From RI-231 sp041394905 (lineage in GTDB: Bacteria > Acidobacteriota > Terriglobia > Bryobacterales > UBA6623): DNA of 64,000 bases. The stretch is from positions 1 through 64,000 of the forward strand of contig JAWKHJ010000027.1 in assembly GCA_041394905.1 (NCBI GenBank). Direction: 5' to 3'. A model generated the notes under the pieces. It had not been told where the DNA came from and searched no databases. It worked only from the letters and a program-made list of their open reading frames with translations. How positions within the stretch are numbered: position 1 is the stretch's first letter; each line of letters begins with the position of its first letter. The position numbers and the translations under genes are program-made. Below, piece by piece: positions 1 to 9,346 of the stretch.

Positions 1-480
1 CTCTTCCCCGAGCACGGTATAGAGTCGGCCATAGCGCTTGGCGGCGGCCCGTAGGCGTTCGCCGAGTCCGTCTGACGAGGCGACTTCGTCGAAGCCGGTC
101 TGGGCGGCAGCGGTGTCGTCGGCAGGGTCGATTCGAGGGCCGTTCCATTCCTGGTCGGCTTGGGAGACGCGCTCTAGGAACAGGGTTTCGCGGTACGGCC
201 GCTTGTCCGTGGCGGGCTCGATGAGCAGCGCCGCGTCCGGCTCACGGCAACCGGTGAGATAAAAGAAGTTGCTCTCCTGGACCAGGGGGCCGGGGTCGAC
301 GCGCCCCGCAGCCTCCCCGACGCCGAACAGCACCAAGGCTCCCTCGGAACGCTCGGCCGCGATGTGTAGGCGGCGCTGCCGCAGCTCATCGGCCGCGGGG
401 CCTTCAATGGCCGCAAGCAACAGCGCGCTAAACGCAGCCAAAGCAGCAATTTTGGCGATTCGCTGAGCTCTGCGCCGCAT
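1..480 (-). CDS. Xaa-Pro aminopeptidase (aminopeptidase P), N-terminal part, cut by window edge
   Basis: The minus strand is open for 160 codons from an ATG at 480 to base 1, so the gene runs off the window. Residues 1-27 form a signal peptide (basic start, then an Ala/Leu-rich stretch). From about residue 35 the protein reads like the creatinase/AMP_N domain that precedes the M24 catalytic domain in aminopeptidase P: VLFG near 50, NFFYLTG at 71-77, EPDAALLIEP at 80-89 and WNGPRIDP at 112-119. Such enzymes release an N-terminal residue ahead of proline using two metal ions. The metal-binding residues lie in the missing C-terminal part, so activity cannot be judged. The signal peptide suggests a periplasmic enzyme. 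Confidence 0.8.
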   Translation of the reverse strand, partial: MRRRAQRIAKIAALAAFSALLLAAIEGPAADELRQRRLHIAAERSEGALVLFGVGEAAGRVDPGPLVQESNFFYLTGCREPDAALLIEPATDKRPYRETLFLERVSQADQEWNGPRIDPADDTAAAQTGFDEVASSDGLGERLRAAAKRYGRLYTVLGEE

Positions 481-568
481 CGTCGTTAGTATAGACGCGG
501 TAAGATTCGGCGCCGCGAGCGTGGCTTCGGATACAATCGGGGGTCGGCTCCGGCCCGAAGGGTTCCGT

Positions 569-982
569 ATGAGTTTCATTGGCCGCTTGCTCGGCTACCT
601 GAGCGTTCTCGCAAATCTCGTTCTCGCACTTGGCCTGCTTGGATTCGGCTTGATCGGATCGATGGATGGCGGGGATATGAAGATCGACCTGATTCCCGTC
701 GAGCCCGCGAACATGGCCAACACGCTGCTGATCGCCGGCCTGATTGCGCTGGTCTGTGTGGTGCTGGCATTGCGGCCCGGCAAGCTCTCGCGCACGCCGC
801 TGGTGTTGTGGAGTCTGCTTGTTGCTGGGATTCCGATTTGTGCGCTGACTCGTTCGTCCTACCACTTCAACGGAGAAGAGCACTTCCGCAATGGCGTGTG
901 GCTCTTCCTGGGTACGCTGGTGCTGTTGATCGGAGCGATCTACCACCGCCAGCTTGCGCCGGCGTCGCGTGACCGCCGCTAA
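569..982 (+). CDS. Small membrane protein of unknown function
   Basis: The predicted protein has 137 residues and about four hydrophobic segments: an N-terminal helix after MSFIGRLL, one near residues 55-70, one near 80-95, and a last one near 110-125, followed by a short basic tail. I chose the ATG at 569 because the hydrophobic segment starts right after it and a purine-rich GAAGG lies just upstream. An in-frame start at 521 would add 16 residues. No family is recognised. It lies between the divergent aminopeptidase gene and the GAF gene, with no operon partner that would suggest a role. Confidence 0.6.
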   Translation: MSFIGRLLGYLSVLANLVLALGLLGFGLIGSMDGGDMKIDLIPVEPANMANTLLIAGLIALVCVVLALRPGKLSRTPLVLWSLLVAGIPICALTRSSYHFNGEEHFRNGVWLFLGTLVLLIGAIYHRQLAPASRDRR

Positions 983-1060
983 GCTTTCAAGCTTGCGAGC
1001 CCGGCATTGCCGCCGGAATTCTGTTACCCGTTCACCCCGTATGGGAGAATGATTCTCCAG

Positions 1061-1474
1061 ATGAGCACGGAGGCGAAGCAGGCGCTCGAGGCGGCTTTGG
1101 AGCGGTTTGGGGCCGATACGGGCACGCTGCACCGGCTCGGCGAGGATGGGCTGCTGCACTTGGAAGCTTGGGCCGGCCACATTCCAGACCACCTGTTGCC
1201 CGTCATCCAGACCATTCCCGTCGGCAAAGGCATTGCCGGGCTCGCCGTTGAGCGCAAGGCGCCGGTCGACATCTGCAACTTACAGACCGACACGAGCGGC
1301 CAGGCGCGGCCGGGCGCGAAGTCGACTGGAGTGCAGGGCTCGATCTGTGTGCCCATGATGCGCGGCGACGAAGCGGTCGGGGCCCTGGGCATCGCAACCG
1401 TCCAGGAGCGCATCTTTACCGAAGCTGAAATTGCAGAGCTGATGGCTCTAGGCCGCTCGCTGGCCGCGAACTGA
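1061..1474 (+). CDS. GAF domain protein
   Basis: This is a protein of about 137 residues that is almost entirely one GAF domain. The typical core is visible: an internal VGKGIAG turn, DICNLQTDTSG, a GSICVPM strand, and GDEAVGALGIATVQERIFTEAEIAELMALG at the C-terminus, which is split here only by description. GAF domains bind small ligands or mediate dimerisation. No output domain is fused, so it may be a stand-alone sensor or lie in a two-protein system. Starts at 1049 (MILQ) and 1007 are also in frame. I prefer 1061 because a GGGAGA stretch lies about 13 bases upstream, but the choice is uncertain. It is followed 16 bases later by the sugar-acid dehydratase gene. Confidence 0.75.
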   Translation: MSTEAKQALEAALERFGADTGTLHRLGEDGLLHLEAWAGHIPDHLLPVIQTIPVGKGIAGLAVERKAPVDICNLQTDTSGQARPGAKSTGVQGSICVPMMRGDEAVGALGIATVQERIFTEAEIAELMALGRSLAAN

Positions 1475-1490
1475 AGAACGCGAAATCCGC

Positions 1491-3049
1491 ATGTCCACTC
1501 TCGTTACGCTTGGCGCCGGGGCGATCCCGGACAACCCCTTCATTCGGCTCAACGGCCGCGATAACGTCGTGGTCGCACGCGTCTCGTTGCCTTCCGGCGC
1601 CGAGATCGAGTTCGAAGGCCGCAAGATCACCACGCGTCAGGCTGTCGGCGCCGGCCACAAGGTGGCGATCGTCGAGATCCCTCAGGGCGCAATCGTCTAC
1701 AAGTACGGCGAGAACATCGGCGTGGCGAAGGAGACGATCCGCGCGGGAGAGCTGGTCCATGTGCACAACTTGGCCTTTGACATCGGCGAGCGGGTTTACG
1801 AGTTTTCGACTGCGCTGACCGATCTGCCCGACATCCCGCTGCTGGCGGAGAACACGTTCATGGGCTTCCCGCGCGCCGACGGCCGCGTGGGTACGCGCAA
1901 CTACATTGCCGTGATCGGTGCGAGCAACTGCTCGGCTTTTGCGGTGCAAAAGGTTGAGGAAGCGTTCAAGAACGAGTCGTTCGAGGGGACAGGCATCGAC
2001 GGCGTGGTGAGCTTCCCGCATGACGACGGCTGCGGCAAGGCCGAGGGGCCGGACGCGCGGCAGTTGCGTCGGCTGCTTGAAGGCGTGGCCGACCATCCGA
2101 ACGTGGCGGCGGCGGTGATGGTAGGTCTGGGTTGCGAGGTCAACCAAGTCAGCTACTACACGCGGCCCGAGGCGAAGTCGAATGGCGGCCCGGCGCTGCG
2201 GGGATTCACCTTGCAGGAGTCCGGCGGTACTCGGCACGCCATCGCGGATACGGTGAAAGCCGTCCGCGAAATGATTGCCCAAGCAGGCAAGCTCGAACGG
2301 CAGCGGGTATCCGCAGCGCATCTGGTGGCGGCGCTCGAATGCGGCGGCTCGGATGCGTTTTCCGGAATCACGGCGAACCCCGGCGTGGGCTACTTCTCCG
2401 ATCTTCTGGTCAAGCAGGGCGGCACGGCGTGCCTGTCGGAGACGACCGAGGCTTGGGGCGCCGAGCATTTGCTCACCGCGCGGGCGGTCAACCGCGCCGT
2501 CGGCGAGAAGATGCTCGCCATCCTCGACTGGTACAAGCGCTACGTGGCCGGTTTCGAAGGCGCACCCTCGTTCGATAACAACCCCTCGCCGGGCAACAAG
2601 GCCGGCGGGCTGACGAACATCGCCGAGAAATCGCTGGGCGCGGTCGCCAAGGGCGGCACGTCGAACCTGACGGCCGTGTACGAGTACGCGGAGCGCATGA
2701 CCGAGCGGGGCTTCGTCTTCATGAACACGCCCGGCTACGATCCGCCATCGGTCGCCGGAATGGCCGCGGCGGTGCGAACGTCTGCTTGTTCACCACCGGG
2801 CGCGGAAGCTGCTTCGGCTTCCCCACGGTTCCGGTGGTCAAGATCGCGTCGAATTCGCAGACAGGTAAGTTCATGTCCGAGGACATGGACATCAACGCCG
2901 GCGCCGTCGCCGACGGCGAAGAGACGATCCCCGAGCTGGGCGAGCGGATGTACCGCTTCGTGCTCGAGGTTGCCTCGGGGCGCAAGACTTTCAGCGAACA
3001 GTTGGGGCATCGCGAGTTCGTTCCCTGGCGCATCGGGCCGGTGTTGTAA
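1491..3049 (+). CDS. UxaA-family altronate/galactarate-type dehydratase, one frameshift
   Basis: The restored protein is about 520 residues, the usual size for iron-dependent sugar-acid dehydratases of the UxaA/GarD family. An N-terminal SAF-like domain (residues 1 to about 95) is followed by the catalytic part with GRVGTRNYIAVI, SFPHDDGCG and the C-terminal FTTGRGSCFGFP and PVVKI segments. The frame changes near 2768: GCGGCGGT stands where GCGGGCGGT would keep the frame and give the family's G-G-A-N turn, so one G is missing. The family dehydrates altronate, galactarate or related acids to a 2-keto-3-deoxy acid; the exact substrate cannot be read from sequence. The AGCS symporter gene follows after 35 bases. 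Confidence 0.85.
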
Positions 3050-3084
3050 GAACGCGCGCATTCCCGTGCGCGCCTCTGTCTTGG

Positions 3085-4452
3085 ATGCAGCAAGTCGATT
3101 CGTTTCTGGCAGCGTTCGCGGCGGCCGCCTGGGGGCCCTGGCTGCTGGCCCTGTTGTTGGGCGGCGGCGCGTTCTTCTTCGTTTACTCGCGCTTCATTCC
3201 CTTCCGCCACTTCTTCCACGCAATCGACATCTTGCGCGGAAAGTACGACGATCCGAACCAACCTGGCGACTTGTCGCATTTCCGTGCGCTCTCGAGTGCG
3301 CTCGCCGGCACGATCGGGCTGGGCAACATCGGCGGCGTGGCCGTCGCGATCCACATGGGCGGCCCGGGCGCGATCTTTTGGATGTGGGTCGGAGCCTTTC
3401 TAGGTATTGCGACCAAGTTCTTCACCTGCACGCTTGCGGTGATGTTTCGCGGTCCCGATAGCGCGGGCCACATCCAGGGCGGCCCGATGTACACGGTCGT
3501 CAATGGCCTTGGGCCGCGTTTTCGCCCGCTCGGCGCGATGTTCTCCTTGTGCGCCATGGTCGGCGTGTTGCCGATGTTCCAGGTCAACCAGCTCGTGCAG
3601 TCATTGCGCGACGTCGTGCTGATTCCCCACGGCTGGCTCGAGGGGCCGGGCGAGGCGTTCGCGTTCAACCTCACCTGCGGCATTCTGGTCTCGTTCCTGG
3701 TCGGGCTGGTGGCGATCGGCGGCATCGAGCGCATCGGTCACGTAACGGCGACGATCGTGCCGGGCATGGTGGCGCTCTATTGCGGCTGTGCGCTGGTGAT
3801 CCTGGCGATGCACGCCACGGAAGTTCCGGAAATTTTCGCCCTGATTGTGCGCGACGCCTTCACGGGGGAAGCGGTGGGCGGTGGCGCGGTTGGGTCAGTG
3901 ATCCTCACTGGTATCCGTCGTTCGGCTTTTTCGAATGAAGCCGGCGTCGGCACCGAAGCGATGGCGCATGGCGCGGCGCGCACCTCTGAGCCTGTTCGCG
4001 AGGGCCTGGTCGCCATGCTTGGGCCGATGCTCGACACATTGATCGTTTGCTCGGCGACGGCGATGATCATCCTGAGCTCGGGCGTGTGGCGCGAGTCGGA
4101 CTCGAATGGCGTGACGCTTACGGCCGAGGCGTTCAACGAGAGTCTGCCCGGTATTGGTCCCTATCTGCTGGTGATCTGCGTGTTTTTCTTCGCGATCAGC
4201 ACGATGTTCACCTTCACCTACTACGGAACGAAGGCGTTGGGCTTTCTGATCGGCGCTGAGCGGCAGGGCTATTACAAGTACTTCTACGTGGCGATGATCC
4301 TCGTAGGCGCAACGACGAGCGCATCAGCGGTGATCAACCTCTCCGACGCGATGTACGCGCTGATGGCGATCCCCACGATGACGTCGGCCTTGTGGCTAGC
4401 GCCGCACGCTATGCGCGCGGCGCGGGAATACTTCGCGCGGCTGGACGCTTAG
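3085..4452 (+). CDS. Alanine/glycine:cation symporter (AGCS family)
   Basis: The protein has 455 residues with about ten to eleven hydrophobic helices, the normal size for sodium- or proton-coupled amino acid symporters of the AGCS family (AlsT, DagA). The family hallmark FSNEAGVGTEAMAHGAA lies at about residues 281-297, and GLGNIGGVAVAIHMGGPGA near 76-94 is also typical. It acts in the inner membrane to import alanine, glycine or D-alanine. The start is the first ATG after the dehydratase stop; no clear Shine-Dalgarno is visible. The gene is intact and ends four bases before the convergent CBS-domain gene. Confidence 0.92.
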   Translation: MQQVDSFLAAFAAAAWGPWLLALLLGGGAFFFVYSRFIPFRHFFHAIDILRGKYDDPNQPGDLSHFRALSSALAGTIGLGNIGGVAVAIHMGGPGAIFWMWVGAFLGIATKFFTCTLAVMFRGPDSAGHIQGGPMYTVVNGLGPRFRPLGAMFSLCAMVGVLPMFQVNQLVQSLRDVVLIPHGWLEGPGEAFAFNLTCGILVSFLVGLVAIGGIERIGHVTATIVPGMVALYCGCALVILAMHATEVPEIFALIVRDAFTGEAVGGGAVGSVILTGIRRSAFSNEAGVGTEAMAHGAARTSEPVREGLVAMLGPMLDTLIVCSATAMIILSSGVWRESDSNGVTLTAEAFNESLPGIGPYLLVICVFFFAISTMFTFTYYGTKALGFLIGAERQGYYKYFYVAMILVGATTSASAVINLSDAMYALMAIPTMTSALWLAPHAMRAAREYFARLDA

Positions 4453-4455
4453 GCG

Positions 4456-5388
4456 TCACCGCGTCACCGTCGCCGGCTCCTCATCGAGGATCGCGCTCAA
4501 GTAGAGCGGCACGCGGCCATGCTTGGGCGCGGTTTTGAGCAACTCGCGCACTGCACAAAGCAGATCGCGCCGGCTTACTAGGCCGAGCAGCTTCCCGTCC
4601 TGCACCACCGCCAGGCGGCGATAGGGCGAGTCGCGGAAGATGGTCGCGATCGTAAGCAAATCAAGATCGGGCCGAATCGTCCGCGGAGTGGAGTCCATCG
4701 CTTCGCCCACGGTGTGAGGCAGTGCGCTGTTGATGGGGTTGCGCACCGGCTCGAGGTACTCCGGCGCCCTCTTGGCGATGTGCAGGGCCGAGCGCAGAAC
4801 GTCGCGGCGGCTGATCTGGCCGAGCAGCCGCCCGTTCCGCACGACGGGCAGTCGGCGGTAGGGCGTCTCGAGGAAGATCTTCGCGACCGACATCCAATCG
4901 AGGTTCTCCTCGATCATACGGCCCGGGTCTACGTTCATGAAGTTCGCCACCGTGGTGGTGGGCAACTGATCGTAGGCGGCCCCGAGCAGGACCGACATGC
5001 TGGTTTTTTCGCTGAAGCTGCCGATGAACCGCTTGTTCGCATCAACGACAGGAGCGCCGGAAATGCGGTTGTCGAGAAGCTTTGCGATTGCTTCGAAGGC
5101 GTCGTCTTCCGGATGTAGGGTGACCAGGTCGGTCTGCATGATGTCGCTTGCGGCGACGGTGGGCAGAACGCGGTTGCGTTGCTCGTACAGACGCGCCGCC
5201 CCGATCAGCACGTCCATCGAACACTTCTCCGAAAAGATGCCCTTGTAGTTGTAGTCTGCGTCGACTACGGGAGCGCCCGTCACGCGGTTCTCGAGCAACC
5301 GTGAGACGCCGTCGATCACGTTCGTCGACGGGCTCAGAGTGTGCAGGTTTGTCGCCATGATTCCGCTGGCGACTGGGATCTTTTCCAT
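4456..5388 (-). CDS. Protein with four CBS domains
   Basis: The protein has 310 residues and four CBS repeats, at about residues 8-62, 81-137, 150-205 and 235-295. Repeats 1 and 2 share N-R-(V/I)-(T/S)-GAPVVDA and repeats 3 and 4 share PYRRL-(P/A)-VV followed by G-(Q/L)-(I/V)-SRRD, so it probably arose by duplication of two different CBS units. CBS pairs (Bateman modules) bind adenosine nucleotides and usually regulate a partner; none is fused here. An in-frame ATG at 5478 would add 30 residues, but the strong GAGGAGGG ribosome binding site upstream of 5388 fixes the start. Confidence 0.85.
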   Translation of the reverse strand: MEKIPVASGIMATNLHTLSPSTNVIDGVSRLLENRVTGAPVVDADYNYKGIFSEKCSMDVLIGAARLYEQRNRVLPTVAASDIMQTDLVTLHPEDDAFEAIAKLLDNRISGAPVVDANKRFIGSFSEKTSMSVLLGAAYDQLPTTTVANFMNVDPGRMIEENLDWMSVAKIFLETPYRRLPVVRNGRLLGQISRRDVLRSALHIAKRAPEYLEPVRNPINSALPHTVGEAMDSTPRTIRPDLDLLTIATIFRDSPYRRLAVVQDGKLLGLVSRRDLLCAVRELLKTAPKHGRVPLYLSAILDEEPATVTR

Positions 5389-5395
5389 TGTGCGT

Positions 5396-5403
5396 CCCTC
5401 CTC
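5396..5403 (-). promoter_or_regulatory. Strong Shine-Dalgarno for the four-CBS gene
   Basis: On the minus strand GAGGAGGG ends seven bases before the ATG at 5388. It decides the start in favour of MEKIPV over the longer in-frame alternatives at 5478 and 5415. Confidence 0.7.
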
Positions 5404-5531
5404 GTTTGTCTTCATGTCTGGCTGGATGAGGTCCAGCCGCCAAGTGTTTCCACCTCCGGGTGCGGCTGTAGTGTACAAACGCAGGCGTGTCTGCGCAAGT
5501 CAAATCAGTGCAAAGATTTAGCGCGACGCTG

Positions 5532-6233
5532 CTAGGGATCGGGCGGGCCGACAGGCGCGGTCTCCAGATCGAGCTCGGGATCTTGGTCCGTCCATTGGGG
5601 CGGTTGTTCCAGGCCCTGCGCGAGCTCGGCGCGGCGTCGCCGGCTCCACTCGATGAGGCGAAAGCGGGGCTCGTCGACGCTGAGCTTGCGCTGCTCGGAC
5701 CAGCTGTCCGGCTCGATTGCGAGCTCCTTGCCGCCGTGAACTTCGATTGCTCGGTCGCCTTGGCGCACAGTCGCCTTCCCTTCGTAGACGCGCAGCTCGG
5801 CGGCTGCTCCCGGCCGGGCATGGATCTCGTACTCTCCGCGCTTGTCGAGCTCGACGCGAAGGATGCCCCACAGCAGTGTGACGGCATAGTCCTTGCCTGG
5901 CTTGCCCTCCGCCAGATCGGCGACGAGAGCGCCCTCGATGAGACGGACTTGAATATCCGAGAATTCGGCAGCGACAAGCTCGATCTCGCTATTACCGCCG
6001 AAACGGGCGTAGGCGCCAGGCGCCAGGAAGATTTCCGCCCGGCCGCGGAGCGTACGCATGAGCTGCCCCGCTTCGAGCTGGACGAACATGTTTGAGGGCA
6101 GGCCTTCGGGGCCGACGTCGGAGACCTGCGCGTGACCCTCGACGCGCTGCACCAGCCCTGCTCGCGTGGAAATGGCTTGCTGCGCCCAGGCGGCCGAAGC
6201 CGCGAAGCCTGCCACGATCAGCCAACGCAGCAT
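5532..6233 (-). CDS. Exported FecR-like domain protein
   Basis: The protein has 233 residues. It starts with a signal peptide ending near residue 17 (A-W-A-Q). The middle, about residues 30-170, is a beta-rich FecR-like domain with RVEGHAQV, LEAGQLMRTL, RAEIFLAPGAYARFGG, VRLIEGALVADL and ELRVYEGKATVRQG. The C-terminus is charged, with RRRRAELAQ followed by a Pro/Asp-rich tail. Here the domain is exported alone, without a transmembrane anchor, so it is not a classical anti-sigma regulator. A second exported FecR-like protein lies at 62775-63755. It is a single gene divergent from glpK. Confidence 0.8.
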   Translation of the reverse strand: MLRWLIVAGFAASAAWAQQAISTRAGLVQRVEGHAQVSDVGPEGLPSNMFVQLEAGQLMRTLRGRAEIFLAPGAYARFGGNSEIELVAAEFSDIQVRLIEGALVADLAEGKPGKDYAVTLLWGILRVELDKRGEYEIHARPGAAAELRVYEGKATVRQGDRAIEVHGGKELAIEPDSWSEQRKLSVDEPRFRLIEWSRRRRAELAQGLEQPPQWTDQDPELDLETAPVGPPDP

Positions 6234-6283
6234 TGCGGTTCCCAGTATAGGCCGCGTGCGTTCGCTATCATGGCCCCACTGCC

Positions 6284-7753
6284 ATGCCGCACGTACTTGC
6301 CCTCGACGAAGGAACCACTAGCGCCCGCACCATTCTGTTCGACGAACGAGCCCGCTCGGTTGCGGTCGACCAAATCCCGGTCCACTCCTCGTTCCCGCGC
6401 GACGGCTGGGTCGAGCAGGACCCCGAACAGATCTGGCAAGCGCAGATGCGGTCGGTGCAGCGTGCGATCGAGAAGGCCGGCGTGGCGCCGAACGCCATCG
6501 CGGCGCTCGGGATCACCAACCAGCGCGAGACGACCATCGTCTGGGACCGCAAGACGGGAAAACCCGTCTCGCCGGCGATCGTATGGCAGTGCCGCCGCAC
6601 GTCCGACCGCTGCAAGAAACTCGTGGACGAAGGGCACGGTGGAAGCATTACCGCTTCGACGGGCTTGGTTGTCGATGCGTACTTCGCCGGCACGAAGATC
6701 GGCTGGATCCTGGACAACGTCCCCGATGCGCGCGCCCGCGCCGAGGCCGGCGAGCTGGCCTTCGGCACGGTCGACTCGTGGCTGATCTGGAAGCTGACCA
6801 GCGGCCGCGAGCACGTCATCGACCGCACCAACGCCTCCCGCACGCTGCTGATGAATCTCTCGTCGGGCGAGTGGGACGAGGGCATGCTGGCTCTATTGGG
6901 TGTGCCCAGTGCGATGCTGCCGCGCATCGTGCCTTCGAGCGGAGTGATCGCGATGACCGACGCGTCGCTGTTCGGCGCGGAGATTCCCATTGCCGGCATC
7001 GCGGGTGATCAGCAGGCGGCGTTGTTTGGGCAAGCCTGTTTCCGCCCCGGGTTGTCGAAGAACACCTACGGCACAGGCTGCTTCCTGCTGCTGAACACGG
7101 GCGACCACCGGCCGGTGTCACAGAACAGGCTGCTCGCGACGGCGGCGGCGAGTGCGGGCGAGTTCGCGCTCGAAGGCAGCATCTTCATCGCCGGCGCGGC
7201 GGTGCAGTGGCTGCGCGATTCGTTGGGGCTGATCGAGACGGCGGCCGAGTCCGAGGCGGTGGCTGCGTCGGTCCCCGATACGGCGGGCGTCTATGTGGTG
7301 CCGGCCTTCGTGGGGCTCGGCGCGCCGCATTGGAGCTCGAGCGCGCGGGGGCTAATCACGGGGCTGACACGTGCGGCGGGAAAGGCGCAGATCGTGCGCG
7401 CCACGCTCGAATCGATCGCGTATCAGACGCGCGAGCTGGTTGAGGCGATGGAAGCCGACTCGCACGAAGAGCTGGCCGAGCTGCGCGTGGACGGCGGCGC
7501 GGCGGCGAACGACTTCCTGATGCAGTTCCAGGCGGACATTCTGGGTAAGCCGGTGGTGCGTCCGGCGAACGTCGAGACGACGGCTCTCGGCGCGGGATTT
7601 CTAGCCGGCCTGGCGACCGGGGTGTGGAAGAGTCTCGAAGAGATCGAGAGTTTTTGGGCGGTGGACAAACGCTTCGAACCACAGATGGCGGTTTCGCGGC
7701 GCGATGAGCTGTTCGCGGGGTGGACGACGGCTGTGGAGCGCGCGATTCCCTGA
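6284..7753 (+). CDS. glpK: Glycerol kinase
   Basis: The protein has 489 residues, typical of FGGY-family glycerol kinases, which make sn-glycerol 3-phosphate from glycerol and ATP in the cytoplasm. The start reads LALDEGTTSARTILFD (phosphate-binding loop). ALGITNQRETT and WQCRRT are substrate-side motifs, GIAGDQQAALFGQACF lies near residues 238-253, YGTGCFLLLNTG near 262-273, and DGGAAANDFLMQFQADIL near 405-422. No glycerol facilitator or glycerol 3-phosphate dehydrogenase is adjacent. The gene is intact. Confidence 0.95.
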   Translation: MPHVLALDEGTTSARTILFDERARSVAVDQIPVHSSFPRDGWVEQDPEQIWQAQMRSVQRAIEKAGVAPNAIAALGITNQRETTIVWDRKTGKPVSPAIVWQCRRTSDRCKKLVDEGHGGSITASTGLVVDAYFAGTKIGWILDNVPDARARAEAGELAFGTVDSWLIWKLTSGREHVIDRTNASRTLLMNLSSGEWDEGMLALLGVPSAMLPRIVPSSGVIAMTDASLFGAEIPIAGIAGDQQAALFGQACFRPGLSKNTYGTGCFLLLNTGDHRPVSQNRLLATAAASAGEFALEGSIFIAGAAVQWLRDSLGLIETAAESEAVAASVPDTAGVYVVPAFVGLGAPHWSSSARGLITGLTRAAGKAQIVRATLESIAYQTRELVEAMEADSHEELAELRVDGGAAANDFLMQFQADILGKPVVRPANVETTALGAGFLAGLATGVWKSLEEIESFWAVDKRFEPQMAVSRRDELFAGWTTAVERAIP

Positions 7754-7788
7754 GCAGGAAGCAGGAGAAAGCGGCCGATGAGGGGCTC

Positions 7789-8106
7789 ATGGCCCCCGAG
7801 CTTCAGAACGCGCTCGAAGACATGCTTGCCGCCGGCCACACGCCGGAGCCGCGCTTGGTGGTGCGCTTCGGCGACGGGCGTTTGCGGCTCTATCCGGCTG
7901 AGGCCGAGCGCGATCTCGACGCGCTGCGCAACCAGTACGGCCCGTGCGAGGCCTACGTGGTCACGGGCGAGGGCGTCCGGGATTGTTCCGCGTCGCGCTC
8001 GAGGAATTCCGCGATCTTCGCGGCATCATTGGGCATGACGATCGGGGCGTTGCCGAAGGTCGAGACCAGCTTGTCGCCGGCGGGCGTGGTGAGCTGGCCG
8101 GTGTGA
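7789..8106 (+). CDS. Possible small protein overlapping the end of thrC on the other strand
   Basis: An open frame of 105 codons starts with MAPELQNALEDMLAAG. The first 55 or so residues look like real protein (amphipathic helix, then RLVVRFGDGRLRLYPAEAERDL), but from about base 7953 it runs antisense to the last 50 codons of threonine synthase and becomes Ser/Arg-rich, as antisense readings of GC-rich genes do. A lost or added base near 7970 could hide a natural stop. The frame continues upstream into the end of glpK in another reading frame. I do not recognise a family. Either a short gene of about 55-60 codons with an error at its end, or chance. Confidence 0.4.
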   Translation: MAPELQNALEDMLAAGHTPEPRLVVRFGDGRLRLYPAEAERDLDALRNQYGPCEAYVVTGEGVRDCSASRSRNSAIFAASLGMTIGALPKVETSLSPAGVVSWPV

Positions 8107-9299
8107 TAGTGGTAGACGTAGTCGGGGTCCTTGAGCAGGTGGCCAGTCAGGATGGCCGCCACGTCGGCGTCGGGGGCGATCACGCCGGCGGCGACAAGCT
8201 TTTTCAACCCCGCCAGGCTCGCCGCTGAGGCCGGCTCGCAGCCAATGCCGCACTGGCCGATGACGGCCTTGGCGTCGGCGATCTCCTGTTCGGTCGCCAT
8301 CTCGACGACGCCTTGCGAAGTCTCGATTTCATAGCGCGCCTTGGGCCAGGAGACGGGGTCGCCGATGCGGATCGCGGTCGCCAGGGTCTCGGGTTTGGCC
8401 ACCGGCGCGAGCTCGCCTTCAAAACCCTTGCGGTAGAGCTCATAGAACGGCGCCGACCCTGCCGCTTGCACGACGGCGATGCGCGGCAAGCGATCGATCA
8501 GGCCGATTCGAAGCATTTCCCGCAAGCCTTTGCCCAAGGCCGAGACGTTGCCCAGGTTGCCGCCCGGCAGAATGATCCAGTCGGGGACCTTCCAGCCGCG
8601 CTGGTCCATCAGCTCAATGCCGATCGACTTTTGTCCCTCAATGCGGAACGGGTTGATCGAGTTGAGCAGGTAGATACCAAGCTCGTCGGCCAGACGCCGC
8701 ACTAGGGCCAGGATCTGATCGAAGTTGGCCTCGACCTGGATCGTGCGCGCGCCGTACTCGAGCGCTTGCGCGAGCTTTCCATAAGCGATCTTGCCGTGTG
8801 GGAGGAAGATGATCGCTTGTTGTCCGGCGGCGGCGGCGTAGGCGGCCATCGATGCAGAGGTGTTGCCGGTGGAGACGCAGGCCACACGATCCATGCCGAG
8901 CTTGGCGGCCTGCGAGGCGCCTGCGGTCATGCCGTTGTCCTTGAACGAGCCCGTCGGGTTATAGCCCTGATGCTTGAGTTGCAAGGCGTCGAGCCCGGCG
9001 TAGGAGGCCGCGCGCGGCGCATCAAAGAGGGGCGTGTTGCCTTCGCGAATCGAGACGATGTGCTCTTCCGCCTCTGCAAAAGGCAGCATCTCGCGGAAAC
9101 GCCACACGCCGGATACGTCGAGCGGCTTGCGGCTAAGCCGTCGACGGTCCCACAGCGCCTTGAGCTCGCCTGGGTCGAGCGTCGAGTAGTCGATCTCCAC
9201 CTCGATCAACCCGTTGCATTTTGGGCACTGGTAGAGCGGTTCGTCGAGCCCATAGCGGGCGCGGCAATCCGGATTGAAGCAAACTAGGGCCGCCGACAT
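7953..9299 (-). CDS. thrC: Threonine synthase
   Basis: The protein has 448 residues. It is a fold-type II PLP enzyme that converts O-phosphohomoserine to threonine. Cys7, Cys12, Cys25 and Cys28 form an N-terminal zinc ribbon found in this ThrC branch. The PLP lysine is in NPTGSFKDNG (Lys120). STGNTSASMAAYAAAAG and the glycine-rich PGGNLGNVSALGKG are the phosphate-binding segments. PDADVAAILTGHLLKDPDYVYHYH near the C-terminus is family-typical. It stands alone on the minus strand. The extreme C-terminus (after residue 435) is unusual and overlaps an open frame on the plus strand. Confidence 0.93.
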   Translation of the reverse strand: MSAALVCFNPDCRARYGLDEPLYQCPKCNGLIEVEIDYSTLDPGELKALWDRRRLSRKPLDVSGVWRFREMLPFAEAEEHIVSIREGNTPLFDAPRAASYAGLDALQLKHQGYNPTGSFKDNGMTAGASQAAKLGMDRVACVSTGNTSASMAAYAAAAGQQAIIFLPHGKIAYGKLAQALEYGARTIQVEANFDQILALVRRLADELGIYLLNSINPFRIEGQKSIGIELMDQRGWKVPDWIILPGGNLGNVSALGKGLREMLRIGLIDRLPRIAVVQAAGSAPFYELYRKGFEGELAPVAKPETLATAIRIGDPVSWPKARYEIETSQGVVEMATEQEIADAKAVIGQCGIGCEPASAASLAGLKKLVAAGVIAPDADVAAILTGHLLKDPDYVYHYHTGQLTTPAGDKLVSTFGNAPIVMPNDAAKIAEFLERDAEQSRTPSPVTT

Positions 9300-9346
9300 G
9301 GTCAGAATCTCATCGTACCGCGCGCTGAGAGTGCGACAATACGCCC

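Noticed and set aside
5532..6233. FecR as part of a FecI/FecR/FecA signalling set
   Set aside because: No sigma factor or TonB-dependent receptor nearby, and the protein has a signal peptide instead of the usual membrane-spanning layout.
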